Shown here: positions 15,923 through 24,087 of the stretch, piece after piece
How the letters are laid out: each line of letters starts with the position of its first letter
Position numbering within the stretch: the stretch's first letter is position 1
Assembly (NCBI RefSeq): GCF_001956045.1
Contig: NZ_MRTH01000054.1
Location: 1 to 39,848 of the forward strand
Reading direction: 5' to 3'
DNA length: 39,848 bases
From: Paenibacillus sp. FSL H7-0331
GTDB lineage: Bacteria; Bacillota; Bacilli; Paenibacillales; NBRC-103111
The notes under the pieces: model-generated
The model's database searches: none
Told to the model about the DNA's origin: nothing
What the model saw: the letters and a program-made list of their open reading frames with translations, nothing else
Translations under genes and position numbers: made by a program

Positions 15923-16768
15923 ATGACTGAAGTCCGATTAGTGCTTGACTATGATGATCACGAACAAGGTCAGACGATGGAAAAATTAATTGAAGAACTT
16001 GCCGCCAAACCAGAAAGTCGAGAGCTGCATTCCTTAATTATAGGCTCTTGGGGGGATGCTTACGAGAATGATTCAAGTGCTTTGGCACAGGCTATTATTC
16101 AGGCGCGTGAGCAATTTCCGAATTTGACAAAGCTGTTTATTGGCGATATGGAAGGGGAAGAGTGTGAGATTTCCTGGATCAAGCAATCCGATCTCACACC
16201 GCTGCTGGACGCTTATCCGAAGCTGCAGTCCTTTACCGTTCAGGGCAGCGAGGGTTTGCGGCTGACTCAGCTAAAGCATGCTCACCTGGAGGAGCTTATT
16301 ATCGTCTGTGGAGGACTGCCTCTGGAAGTGATCCAAGACATTCAGACTGCCGAGCTGCCGGAATTAAAAAAGCTAGAATTATATTTGGGCGTTGATGACT
16401 ATGGATGGAATGGCAGCCTGGACGATCTGAAACCATTTATGAGCAAAGCGCTGTTCCCCAAGCTTACCTATCTGGGTCTGAAGAACAGTGAAATTCAAGA
16501 TGAAATTGCGATTGCGATCGCGGATGCTCCCATATTGGACCAACTTCATACCCTTGATTTATCACAAGGAACTTTAAGCGATATCGGAGCGGAAGCTCTC
16601 CTTGTCAGCAGCCGAATTCAAAAGCTCTCATTCCTCAATTTAAGTTATCATTACATGTCTGAAGCGATGATCAAGCGTTGGAAGGAATCAGGCATTCAGG
16701 TCGATGTTAGTGACGAGCAGGGTGGTGCCGATGAGGATGATTGGCGTTATCCGGCAGTAACGGAGTAA
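15923..16768 (+). CDS. STM4015-family leucine-rich-repeat-like protein
   Basis: A 281-residue soluble protein, first gene of the seven-gene block, with AAGGAGG before the ATG. It shows irregular leucine-rich repeats (LHSLIIGSWGDAY, FPNLTKLFIGDME, HLEELIIVCGG, LPELKKLELYLGVDDYG, LTYLGLKNSEIQDE, LHTLDLSQGTLSD, LSFLNLSYHYMSE), the block ISWIKQSDLTPLLDAYPKL and an acidic tail (DEDDWRYPAVTE). These fit the NCBI-style family named after Salmonella STM4015, whose function is unknown. The start of the next gene follows its stop by one base. An LRR protein heading a metabolic cluster could be a scaffold or substrate recogniser; this is inference. Confidence 0.82.
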   Translation: MTEVRLVLDYDDHEQGQTMEKLIEELAAKPESRELHSLIIGSWGDAYENDSSALAQAIIQAREQFPNLTKLFIGDMEGEECEISWIKQSDLTPLLDAYPKLQSFTVQGSEGLRLTQLKHAHLEELIIVCGGLPLEVIQDIQTAELPELKKLELYLGVDDYGWNGSLDDLKPFMSKALFPKLTYLGLKNSEIQDEIAIAIADAPILDQLHTLDLSQGTLSDIGAEALLVSSRIQKLSFLNLSYHYMSEAMIKRWKESGIQVDVSDEQGGADEDDWRYPAVTE

Positions 16769-16769
16769 A

Positions 16770-18053
16770 GTGTCAAACTTCTTGGAAGCGAACCGTCAGC
16801 TGATTGTTATCGGAAATCCAGGGAATAAAAGAACGTCTTTCTTACAAAAGGCTCGTACCCGTCTTGGACTTCCTCCAGCTCATCTCATTTCCTATCTCGA
16901 TTGGTTGAGGTATAAGGGGAGTCCAGGAGAGTTATTACGACCTTATTTACAGGACGACAAGCTATTGCCTCTAATCCGCCTCGATTCTCCTGGCGAGCAA
17001 TTCGAAGTAGAGCGGGAGCTGATTGCGCTTGGAGCGGTGTGTGCGGAGGAAGGGAATCGAATGGATCCATCAACAGAGGCTTTATATCAATCCGCTGCTG
17101 CTTTAGATGCCTTTCATCCGCTGCACCATTTAAGTACTGCAGCACGGATTTCCCCACAGGAGGCGCGTTATCTTGTTCAGGAGCAGGGACGCATTTACCA
17201 CCCTGCCCAATGGTTTCGTGGTTTCTGTAGACTCCTGCACCAGATCAAGCAGCAGGCCGAATCGCTGTCGCCATCCGTTCGTTGGATGAATGAACCGGCA
17301 GAAATTGCCCTGATGTTCGATAAACGCCGCTGTAATCAGCTGCTTGGAGCTCATGATGTTCCGGTTCCGCCAATACCCGCAGCTCTGGGCAGCATCCGCA
17401 ATTATGAAGAGCTGAGGGAAGCTATGCGAACCCGTCGAATGCACCGTGTTTTTATTAAGTTGGCCTTTGGCTCTTCGGCATCAGGTATAGCGGCTTATCA
17501 GATGAATCCATCAACGGGTGCCGAGGTTATGGTTACGACGATCGGTCAGGAGTACCGTGACCACGAATCCGTCTATTACAATGCAGGCTCGCTAAGAAAA
17601 TATACCGATACCACAATCATCAAAACAATAGTGAATTGGCTATGTGAGCAGGGTGTTCATGTCGAGCGCTGGATTGAGAAGGCTTCTGTCCCAACTGCGC
17701 TGCACAAGCAAGTATTTGACATTCGTCAGCTGGTTGTAGGTGGGCAGGCTTGTCACAGGGTCGCCCGTCTCAGTCGTACACCCATTACCAATCTGCATTT
17801 GCGCAATGATCGTGCAGACCCTGCTGACATAGGCCTTACACCGGAAACTATCAATCGTATTGAAGAGATTGCTCAGGCAACGATGGCTCTATTCCCATCT
17901 TCCTTCGTTGCTGGGATCGATGTTCTGTTATCACGTGGCTCCCTTAAGCCGTACATCGCTGACATCAACCCGTTTGGTGATCTTGTATATGATGTACAAT
18001 TTAACGGGTACAGCACTTATGAATGGGAAATGACTTGTATCTATAAAGGATGA
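16770..18053 (+). CDS. STM4014-family ATP-grasp-like protein
   Basis: 427 residues from a GTG that follows the previous stop by one base, so it is probably translationally coupled. The second half resembles an ATP-grasp ligase. It has IALMFDKRRCNQLLGAHDVP (pre-grasp helix), the lysine strand VFIKLAFGSSASGIAAY, DIRQLVVGGQACHRVARLS, TNLHLRNDRAD and a C-terminal FVAGIDVLLSRG then ADINPFGDL, where ATP-grasp enzymes have metal-binding D/E-x-N. The first 190 residues have no recognised motif. Such enzymes form an amide, ester or thioester bond with ATP through an acyl-phosphate. The substrate is unknown. Neighbours are the other STM401x-family proteins. Confidence 0.78.
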   Translation: MSNFLEANRQLIVIGNPGNKRTSFLQKARTRLGLPPAHLISYLDWLRYKGSPGELLRPYLQDDKLLPLIRLDSPGEQFEVERELIALGAVCAEEGNRMDPSTEALYQSAAALDAFHPLHHLSTAARISPQEARYLVQEQGRIYHPAQWFRGFCRLLHQIKQQAESLSPSVRWMNEPAEIALMFDKRRCNQLLGAHDVPVPPIPAALGSIRNYEELREAMRTRRMHRVFIKLAFGSSASGIAAYQMNPSTGAEVMVTTIGQEYRDHESVYYNAGSLRKYTDTTIIKTIVNWLCEQGVHVERWIEKASVPTALHKQVFDIRQLVVGGQACHRVARLSRTPITNLHLRNDRADPADIGLTPETINRIEEIAQATMALFPSSFVAGIDVLLSRGSLKPYIADINPFGDLVYDVQFNGYSTYEWEMTCIYKG

Positions 18054-18060
18054 AAGCTGT

Positions 18061-18843
18061 ATGATCAATATGAACGAGATTGTTGGCACACATGACATTC
18101 TCTTTATTACACTGGATACATTACGTTATGATGTAGCCAAGCTCGAGGAGCACAACTGTCCGAATTTATGCGGATCAGGCTCCTGGGAGAAGAGGCACAC
18201 GCCAGGAAGCTTCACTTATGCCGCTCATCATGCTTTTTTTGGAGGTTTTTTGCCGACACCAGCAACGACGAATAAAACGGAGCATACGCGGTTATTTCAT
18301 TCCAAAGGAACAGGACTCAAGACACAGCCGAATACCTGGTTGTTTGATACGCCCGATATCGTATCGGGTTTACAATCCGCCGGATATCGGACGATTTGTA
18401 TCGGGGGCGTTATTTTTTTTACAAAAAAAGTACCTTTAGCCAAAGTGCTTCCGTCCTATTTTCAGGAAAGCTACTGGCGTCAAACCTTTGGTGTTACTCA
18501 ACCCCGATCTACCGAGCACCAGGTGAACCATGCATTGAAGCTGATTGGCAAGTATGACCGGGAACAGCGATTGTTTTTGTTTATGAATGTTTCCGCTATC
18601 CATGGTCCTAATCATTACTTTGTGCCTGGCGCGCGACAGGATTCGCCGGAAACCCAAAGAGCCGCATTGCGTTACGTCGACGCTCAGCTTGGTCCACTTA
18701 TGGACGCCATGCGAAGCAGAGGCCCGACTTTTTGTATCGTTTGTTCCGATCACGGAACCGCTTTTGGCGAGGATGGCTATCAGGGTCACAGGCTTGCGCA
18801 CGATGTTGTATGGACAGTCCCTTACAGGGATTTTGTATTATAG
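18061..18843 (+). CDS. STM4013/SEN3800-family hydrolase (sulfatase / alkaline phosphatase superfamily)
   Basis: 260 residues. The opening FITLDTLRYD places metal-binding Asp 19 as in sulfatases and phosphomutases of the alkaline-phosphatase fold. The block TPGSFTYAAHHAFFGGFLPTP holds the nucleophile region. The C-terminal CSDHGTAFGEDGYQGHRLAH has the metal-binding Asp-His pair near residues 230-231. There is no C-x-[PS]-x-R sulfatase signature, so a formylglycine nucleophile is not expected; a Ser/Thr nucleophile (phosphatase or phosphotransferase type) is more likely. No signal peptide, so cytoplasmic. A T8/A7 homopolymer pair at about 18412-18428 sits inside the gene and is a possible slippage site, but the frame is intact. 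Starts at ATG 18061 or 18070. Confidence 0.83.
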   Translation: MINMNEIVGTHDILFITLDTLRYDVAKLEEHNCPNLCGSGSWEKRHTPGSFTYAAHHAFFGGFLPTPATTNKTEHTRLFHSKGTGLKTQPNTWLFDTPDIVSGLQSAGYRTICIGGVIFFTKKVPLAKVLPSYFQESYWRQTFGVTQPRSTEHQVNHALKLIGKYDREQRLFLFMNVSAIHGPNHYFVPGARQDSPETQRAALRYVDAQLGPLMDAMRSRGPTFCIVCSDHGTAFGEDGYQGHRLAHDVVWTVPYRDFVL

Positions 18844-18896
18844 TGGAGCTGCAAAAAATATTGGACCCGCAATTATAGTGATGAAAGGAGAACAAC

Positions 18897-20246
18897 ATGC
18901 TTCCTATTCAAAAAGAGCTTGATCTTGAGCTGTGGAAGAAACACCTGATGGCTGATCCCTATTTATCCTATCTCTATGCCTACCCTCATAAAACAGCTTA
19001 CCGCGAGCTTGATCCTCCATTATCATTGCCCGAGCTCTGGGAGAAGGAGCAGGGTGAGTCTTTCTTTTTGTATATGCATATTCCTTTTTGTGCAATGCGC
19101 TGCGGATTCTGCAATTTATTCACACTGCCTGACCGTCGTGATGATGTACATGAGCAGTATGTTGCGGCTTTGGAACGACAAGCCCGCCAGTGGGCACCGT
19201 TCGTCAGTCATCGTCCCGCTTCACGGTTTGCAATCGGCGGGGGCACACCGACCTTATTGAATGAAGTGCTGCTCGATCGATTGTTTGTGATCGCCGAAGA
19301 AGTGATGGGATTGGACTTGAGCAGAACCTCGATATCTGTTGAGACTTCGCCGGATACGGTAACCGAGGGCCGCATAAGGCTGCTGAAGCAGCGAACGGTG
19401 GATCGCGTCAGCATGGGCATTCAGAGCTTTACCGATACGGAAACGACAGCCATACATCGTCCACAAAAAAAAGCGGAGGTTGTCAGAGCGCTAGAGCTCT
19501 TGAAGCAGGCTGATTTTCCAATCCTTAATCTCGACTTGATTTATGGATTGCCTGGGCAAACCATGGTATCGTGGCTGTATTCGCTGGACAGTGCAATTGT
19601 GTACGAGCCTGAGGAAATCTTTATTTATCCGCTCTACACACGTGAGAATACGTTCTTGAAACCTGAACAAGTGTCGGCAAGCGGACACGATATTCGAATG
19701 GATTGTTACCGGGCGGCCTGTGATAGGTTAGCGAGTGCAGGATACGTCCAATATTCGATGCGTCGGTTTGCCAAACCGGATGCGGCCCCAGTTAAAGAGC
19801 TGCTTCCCTTCAGCTGTCAGGAGGAGGGGATGATCGGGCTTGGCTGCGGCGCTCGTTCCTACACAAGGAATGTCCATTATGCTTCTCGATATGGTGTCAG
19901 CTACAAGGCTACGAAGAGCATCATTGCCGATTATGTAGCTACTACCGATTACACTAAGGCGGATTATGGATTTGTGCTGAATATTGCTGAGCAGAAGCGT
20001 CGATTTATTTTGAAAGCAATCCTGCATCGCGAGGGTTTGGAGCTCGCTTCCTATGAGCAGCGCTTTGGGACGGGTGCATTGAACGATTATCCGGAATTAT
20101 ACCTGCTTATCGATAGCGATTTGGCTCAAACTGCGAATGGCATTCTTCTGTTAACGGATCAGGGCTTGGCCTATTCAGATGCTATAGGAGATTGGTTTAT
20201 TTCGGGTGAAGTCAAGGATTTAATGAAAGAGCATGTGTTATTATGA
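18897..20246 (+). CDS. STM4012-family radical SAM protein (HemN/HemW-like)
   Basis: 449 residues. The [4Fe-4S]-SAM motif is CAMRCGFC with cysteines 65, 69 and 72 (CX3CX2C), preceded by LYMHIPF exactly as in the HemN/HemW group. Other HemN-like blocks are FAIGGGTPTLL, SVETSPDTVTEGRI, VSMGIQSF, NLDLIYGLPGQT, YPLYTRENT and GLGCGARSYT. A C-terminal HemN-type domain follows (about 350-449). It is unlikely to be coproporphyrinogen dehydrogenase itself because it belongs to a separate family found with the STM4011-STM4015 set. GAAAGGAG precedes the ATG; there is a 53-bp gap to the upstream gene, which could hold an internal signal. It overlaps the next gene by 4 bp. Confidence 0.87.
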   Translation: MLPIQKELDLELWKKHLMADPYLSYLYAYPHKTAYRELDPPLSLPELWEKEQGESFFLYMHIPFCAMRCGFCNLFTLPDRRDDVHEQYVAALERQARQWAPFVSHRPASRFAIGGGTPTLLNEVLLDRLFVIAEEVMGLDLSRTSISVETSPDTVTEGRIRLLKQRTVDRVSMGIQSFTDTETTAIHRPQKKAEVVRALELLKQADFPILNLDLIYGLPGQTMVSWLYSLDSAIVYEPEEIFIYPLYTRENTFLKPEQVSASGHDIRMDCYRAACDRLASAGYVQYSMRRFAKPDAAPVKELLPFSCQEEGMIGLGCGARSYTRNVHYASRYGVSYKATKSIIADYVATTDYTKADYGFVLNIAEQKRRFILKAILHREGLELASYEQRFGTGALNDYPELYLLIDSDLAQTANGILLLTDQGLAYSDAIGDWFISGEVKDLMKEHVLL

Positions 20247-21112
20247 GTACACTCTATTATCGTGGTGCTTTATCCTCGTGCAACTATGACTGTCCTTACT
20301 GTCCCTTTAGCAAAACGACCGATAGTGCCGAGGTGCTTGCTCAGGATCGTGCTCAGCTGCAGCGATTTGTAGGATGGATCCGTGCGCAGGCGGGAAGCGG
20401 ATCACGGTTTTCGATTTTTTTCAACCCGTATGGTGAAGCATTGGTTCATCGCTGGTACCGAGAGGCTATGGTTGAACTATCGCATATGGAGCATGTGGAC
20501 AAAGTGGCTGTTCAAACCAATTTGTCTGTCAAGCTGGACTGGACGACCGAATTAAATCGGGAAAAAGCCGCTTTTTGGGCAACCTATCATCCTGAGCAAA
20601 CGACGGAATCGAGATTTTTGTCGCAGGGGATGCAGCTGTATAAACAGGGAATTCCGTTCAGCGTAGGTACAGTTGGGCTAAAGCCGTATTTTGAAGCTAT
20701 TCAGTCCATGCGTAGATCGCTGCCTGAGGATGTTTATCTATGGGTGAATGCTTTTAAAGACAAACCTCGTTATTATACGGCTGAGGATGTAGCGATTTTG
20801 CAAGGTGTTGATCCGTATTTTGAGCATAATCTGGCGGACTATTCCAGCCTGGGACGAAGGTGCAGAACGGGGCAGAATGTGTTCTTCGTATTAGGCTCAG
20901 GACAAGTCAAACGCTGCTACAAGGATAAACGAATGATCGGACATTTATATCGGGACGGGCTGGCTGCATTGTCCAAGGAAAGGCCGTGTCAGCTTAAACA
21001 ATGCGGTTGCTACATCGGGTATGTGCATATGCCTGAGTTATCGCTGCAAGCGGTCTATGGAGCCAGTCTGTTGGAGCGGATTCCCGAGTCATATGCACAT
21101 AAAGGAGTATGA
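20243..21112 (+). CDS. STM4011-family radical SAM protein
   Basis: 289 residues starting in a 4-bp overlap with the HemN-like gene. The cluster motif is CNYDCPYC near the N-terminus (Cys 13, 17 and 20, CX3CX2C). It continues with FFNPYGEALVHRWYREAM, VAVQTNLS and a Cys-rich C-terminal part (GRRCRTGQNVFFVLGSGQ, then RCYKDKRMIGH and CQLKQCGCYIGY). These extra cysteines suggest an auxiliary iron-sulfur cluster, as in SPASM/twitch proteins; that is inference. Two different radical SAM enzymes side by side point to two radical steps on one substrate or to a protein pair. Confidence 0.85.
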   Translation: MSTLYYRGALSSCNYDCPYCPFSKTTDSAEVLAQDRAQLQRFVGWIRAQAGSGSRFSIFFNPYGEALVHRWYREAMVELSHMEHVDKVAVQTNLSVKLDWTTELNREKAAFWATYHPEQTTESRFLSQGMQLYKQGIPFSVGTVGLKPYFEAIQSMRRSLPEDVYLWVNAFKDKPRYYTAEDVAILQGVDPYFEHNLADYSSLGRRCRTGQNVFFVLGSGQVKRCYKDKRMIGHLYRDGLAALSKERPCQLKQCGCYIGYVHMPELSLQAVYGASLLERIPESYAHKGV

Positions 21113-21681
21113 TCTTGAAACAGGAAGCTGCACGAGAAGGCTGGATATGCTGGTTCACTGGCTTATCCGGTTCAGGTAAAACGACAACAGCATTGGCGTT
21201 GACGGATGCTCTGTGCAAGGATCAACGGAAGGTTGAGCTCTTGGATGGTGATGAGCTTCGTACGGTAATCGGGAGTGGGCTTGGATTTTCCCGCGAGGAT
21301 CGTATGGAAAATATTCGACGTATCGTTTATATCGCCAAGCTGCTGTCACGCAACGGAATTACAGTTGTCGTTTCGACGATAAGCCCTTATCATGAAATGA
21401 GACGATATGCTCGCAAGGAGCTCCAACAGTTTGTGGAGATTTACGTCGATTGTCCACTTGAAGAGTGTGAACGCAGAGATCCAAAGGGACTTTATAGGAA
21501 GACCCGACAGCATCAAATTGAACATTTTACAGGAATTACAGACGTCTATGAGCCGCCGGAGCAAGCCGACATCACGATCAACACGATAAGTCAGACTCCG
21601 GAAGCGAATGCCGCGATCATTAGGAGTTGGCTGCATAGGAACAGAACCATAACAGAAACAGAAGGGAGGATAAAGGAATGA
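21109..21681 (+). CDS. cysC: adenylylsulfate (APS) kinase homologue
   Basis: 190 residues, a normal CysC length. The P-loop is GLSGSGKTT (Lys 24). Other family blocks are LLDGDELRTVIGSGLGFSRE, DRMENIRRIVYIAKLL, STISPYHEMRRYAR (region of the phospho-serine loop), EIYVDCPLEECERRDPKGLY and HFTGITDVYEPP. The known reaction is ATP + APS to ADP + PAPS. No sulfurylase (CysD/CysN or Sat) or PAPS reductase is nearby. It overlaps both neighbours by 4 bp and so is part of the STM401x operon. It may make PAPS for a sulfation step, or phosphorylate another small molecule. The start is ATG 21109, with AAAGGAGT just upstream. Confidence 0.9.
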   Translation: MILKQEAAREGWICWFTGLSGSGKTTTALALTDALCKDQRKVELLDGDELRTVIGSGLGFSREDRMENIRRIVYIAKLLSRNGITVVVSTISPYHEMRRYARKELQQFVEIYVDCPLEECERRDPKGLYRKTRQHQIEHFTGITDVYEPPEQADITINTISQTPEANAAIIRSWLHRNRTITETEGRIKE

Positions 21682-22397
21682 AAATTGCTTTTATAGCAGA
21701 CATTCATGGTAACGCGCTTGCGTTGGACAGTGTGTTGGCTGATATCCAAAAGAAAGAGATCGATCGTATTTATGTACTGGGTGATCTTTGTTATCGCGGC
21801 CCAGAGCCCAGGCGGTCACTGGATTTGGTTCGATCCCTGAACACAGAGGTTATCAAAGGAAATGCAGATGAATGGGTTGTCCGCGGTGTTCGGGAAGGAG
21901 AGGTGCCAGCTAAAGCCTTAGAAATGATGAACCGGGAAAGGGATTGGACCGTCTCTCAGCTTGAGGCTTCCGATATCGATTATTTAAACCAATTGCCGAC
22001 AGAGCTCAGTCTCACTGTGGATGGAATCACAATTAAGGCCTTCCATGCGACGCCGGATAGTCTATTTGATGTTGTTCTACCAGGTGCAGATGATGCTATT
22101 GTTGAATCCAAGCTCATGCAGGAAGCAAGCTCGCAAATTTTTATTTACGCACATATCCATAAGCCTTATATTCGATACTTAAATGGTAAGATGATTATGA
22201 ATACCGGTAGTGTAGGTTTACCCTTCGACAAGCTGGCGATGGCTTCGTATGCAACGGTGGAAATTACAGAGGGAGTTGTTCAAACTTCGATTGTACGAGT
22301 ACCGGTGGATATTGAGCGAGTCGTTCAGCAGTATGAGGAGGTTCAATATCCCAATGCAGCCATGATGGCTGATGTAGTCAGAAACGCTAGTGTATAA
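21678..22397 (+). CDS. metallophosphoesterase (YfcE/MJ0936-like)
   Basis: 239 residues. Calcineurin-like metal ligands are in order: FIADIHGN (Asp 8, His 10), LGDLCYRGPE, KGNADEWV and AHIHKPYIR, then NTGSVGLP. This fits cytoplasmic phosphodiesterases or phosphatases of the MJ0936/YfcE group. It starts 4 bp inside cysC with AGGATAAAGG upstream. If cysC makes PAPS in this pathway, this protein could dephosphorylate PAP or a pathway intermediate; this rests on context only. It ends the overlapped part of the block. Confidence 0.87.
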   Translation: MKIAFIADIHGNALALDSVLADIQKKEIDRIYVLGDLCYRGPEPRRSLDLVRSLNTEVIKGNADEWVVRGVREGEVPAKALEMMNRERDWTVSQLEASDIDYLNQLPTELSLTVDGITIKAFHATPDSLFDVVLPGADDAIVESKLMQEASSQIFIYAHIHKPYIRYLNGKMIMNTGSVGLPFDKLAMASYATVEITEGVVQTSIVRVPVDIERVVQQYEEVQYPNAAMMADVVRNASV

Positions 22398-22423
22398 TCG
22401 GATTGAAGGAGAAGAGAGAGCAT

Positions 22424-22990
22424 ATGACGATAGTTTCTAACTTTTTGGAATTTAATAAGCAGTTTGTTGAACAGAAGCAGTATGAAGAGTATTTAACGGA
22501 CAAATATCCTGATAAAAAAATAGCGATTTTGACCTGTATGGATACACGTCTTGTTGAATTACTACCCAAGGCACTGAATCTTCGCAATGGTGACGCGAAA
22601 ATTATTAAAAATGCCGGCGCTATTCTCACGCAGCCCTTTGGCAGCGCCATGCGCAGTATTTTGATTGCTATATATGAAATGGGAGCCCAGGAAGTATTGG
22701 TAATTGGACATACCAATTGCGGTATGACCAACTTGGATACGGGAAAAATGGTTGATAAATTCCGTGCTGGCGGAATTTCCGATGCCGTTCTCTCCACGCT
22801 GGAAAACTCCGGTATTCGGATGGAACGTTTTTTGAGGGGCTTTAACAGCCCGGAGGAAGGTGTGGCGCATAGTGTCAAAATTATCCGTAACCACCCACTG
22901 ATTCCAGCTCATGTTCCTGTACATGGTTTTATTATGGACGCCGAAACAGGAGCCTTAGAGATGATTATTGACGGATATGAGAACGTTTGA
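22424..22990 (+). CDS. beta-class carbonic anhydrase (YtiB-like)
   Basis: 188 residues. The zinc ligands are Cys 38 in LTCMDTR (C-x-D-x-R), His 96 and Cys 99 in GHTNCGM. RNGDAKIIKNAGAIL matches the type of the small Bacillus YtiB enzymes. It hydrates CO2 to bicarbonate in the cytoplasm. The start at ATG 22424 has AAGGAG 17 to 12 bases upstream; an in-frame TTG at 22403 is less likely because it lies in front of that site. It is 26 bp after the metallophosphoesterase and could be read through from the STM401x block. Confidence 0.9.
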   Translation: MTIVSNFLEFNKQFVEQKQYEEYLTDKYPDKKIAILTCMDTRLVELLPKALNLRNGDAKIIKNAGAILTQPFGSAMRSILIAIYEMGAQEVLVIGHTNCGMTNLDTGKMVDKFRAGGISDAVLSTLENSGIRMERFLRGFNSPEEGVAHSVKIIRNHPLIPAHVPVHGFIMDAETGALEMIIDGYENV

Positions 22991-23004
22991 ACTCTGTAAA
23001 ACTA

Positions 23005-23033
23005 TTGGAATATGACGTATTTAAATGTATAAT
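23005..23033 (+). promoter_or_regulatory. sigma-A-type promoter of ppaC
   Basis: TTGGAA (23005-23010) and TATAAT (23028-23033) with a 17-bp spacer. The perfect -10 box lies 32 bp from the ppaC start. Confidence 0.8.
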
Positions 23034-23065
23034 TAAATGGACAATTAATTTAACTGAGGAGTAAG

Positions 23066-24001
23066 ATGATGGAAAAAACACTTATATTTGGACACAAAAA
23101 CCCGGATACGGACACGATTTGCTCGGCAATTGCTTATGCGGATTTAAAGACAAGCCTTGGCTTTGAGGTTGAGCCTGTTCGGTTAGGAACGATCAGTGGA
23201 GAAACGCAATTTGCCCTGGATCATTTTCAGGTAAAAGCGCCGCGGTTGGTTGAAACCGTAGCAAATGAAACGGACAGCGTAATTCTCGTCGATCATAATG
23301 AGCGTCAGCAAAGTGTTAGCGATATTGATAAGGTGCGTGTACTTGAGGTTATTGATCATCACCGTATCGCTAACTTCGAAACGAGTCATCCTTTGTACTA
23401 TCGTGCTGAGCCTGTTGGCTGCACAGCTACGATATTGAACAAGCTGTTCAAAGAAAATAACGTGCAAATTCGCAAAGAAATCGCCGGACTTATGGTATCT
23501 GCTATTATTTCCGATACACTTTTGTTGAAATCACCAACCTGCACAGAGCAGGATGTGGCTGCAGCACGTGAATTAGCCGAGATTGCAGGCATTAACCTGG
23601 AAAGCTATGGTTTGGAGCTGTTGAAGGCAGGAGCAGATCTGAGCGGCAAAACGATTGCTGAATTGATTTCTCTTGATGCCAAGGAATTCCAAATGGGCTC
23701 AAGCAAGGTTGAAATTGCACAAGTTAATGCGGTTGATACGAACGATATTCTGGTTCGTCAGCCAGAACTGGAAGCAGCTCTTACTACAATTATTGCTGAC
23801 AAGGGCCTGGATTTGTTTGTATTCGTAGTTACGGATATTTTAAATAACGATTCCGTTGCATTGGCATTGGGCGGTTCCACTCAAGCAGTTGAGCAAGCCT
23901 ACAATGTAAAGTTGGTCGATAACAAAGCAGTTCTAAAAGGTGTCGTTTCACGCAAATCACAAATCGTACCTGTATTGACTGAGGTTTTTAACAAAAATTA
24001 A
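23066..24001 (+). CDS. ppaC: manganese-dependent inorganic pyrophosphatase
   Basis: 311 residues, typical of family II (DHH) pyrophosphatases, which split pyrophosphate to two phosphates in the cytoplasm. Metal-binding blocks are [25 protein letters not shown] and [12 protein letters not shown]; the C-terminal DHHA2 domain ends with [13 protein letters not shown], which carries the substrate-binding Arg-Lys. Two adjacent ATGs (23066 and 23069) are possible behind GAGGAG; the second has the better spacing. Monocistronic with its own promoter and a terminator. Confidence 0.96.
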   Translation: MMEKTLIFGHKNPDTDTICSAIAYADLKTSLGFEVEPVRLGTISGETQFALDHFQVKAPRLVETVANETDSVILVDHNERQQSVSDIDKVRVLEVIDHHRIANFETSHPLYYRAEPVGCTATILNKLFKENNVQIRKEIAGLMVSAIISDTLLLKSPTCTEQDVAAARELAEIAGINLESYGLELLKAGADLSGKTIAELISLDAKEFQMGSSKVEIAQVNAVDTNDILVRQPELEAALTTIIADKGLDLFVFVVTDILNNDSVALALGGSTQAVEQAYNVKLVDNKAVLKGVVSRKSQIVPVLTEVFNKN

Positions 24002-24050
24002 TAGCTTGATGTGTTCCTTTACAAGCTACATAACTTGTTGTAAAGAAAGA

Positions 24051-24087
24051 GGCTGCCAGCGATTATGCTTGGCAGCCATTTCTATTT
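24051..24087. terminator. bidirectional terminator between ppaC and mqnD
   Basis: GGCTGCCA (24051-24058) pairs with TGGCAGCC (24070-24077), extended by GC/GC with one bulged base around the loop GATTAT. T-rich sequence follows on both strands (ATTTCTATTT on plus, CTCTTTCTTT on minus). Confidence 0.83.

Larger units (their letters stand above)
22424..23038 (+). promoter_or_regulatory. promoter for ppaC within the carbonic-anhydrase/ppaC interval (TTGGAA-17-TATAAT)
   Basis: The actual boxes are TTGGAA at 23005-23010 and TATAAT at 23028-23033, with 17 bp between, a near-consensus sigma-A promoter. The -10 box ends 32 bp before the ppaC start, so ppaC has its own promoter after the carbonic anhydrase gene. 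The wide coordinates given here include the preceding gene; only 23005-23033 is the site. Confidence 0.4.

Noticed and set aside
18412..18428. Frameshift in the sulfatase-fold gene at the T8/A7 runs
   Set aside because: Family blocks before (FITLDTLRYD) and after (CSDHGTAFGEDGY) are in the same frame, so the gene is intact in this sequence.
18061..18843. Truncation of the sulfatase-family gene because it is only 260 residues
   Set aside because: The C-terminal metal-binding block is followed by a normal end and this family is short as far as I know, so no truncation is inferred.
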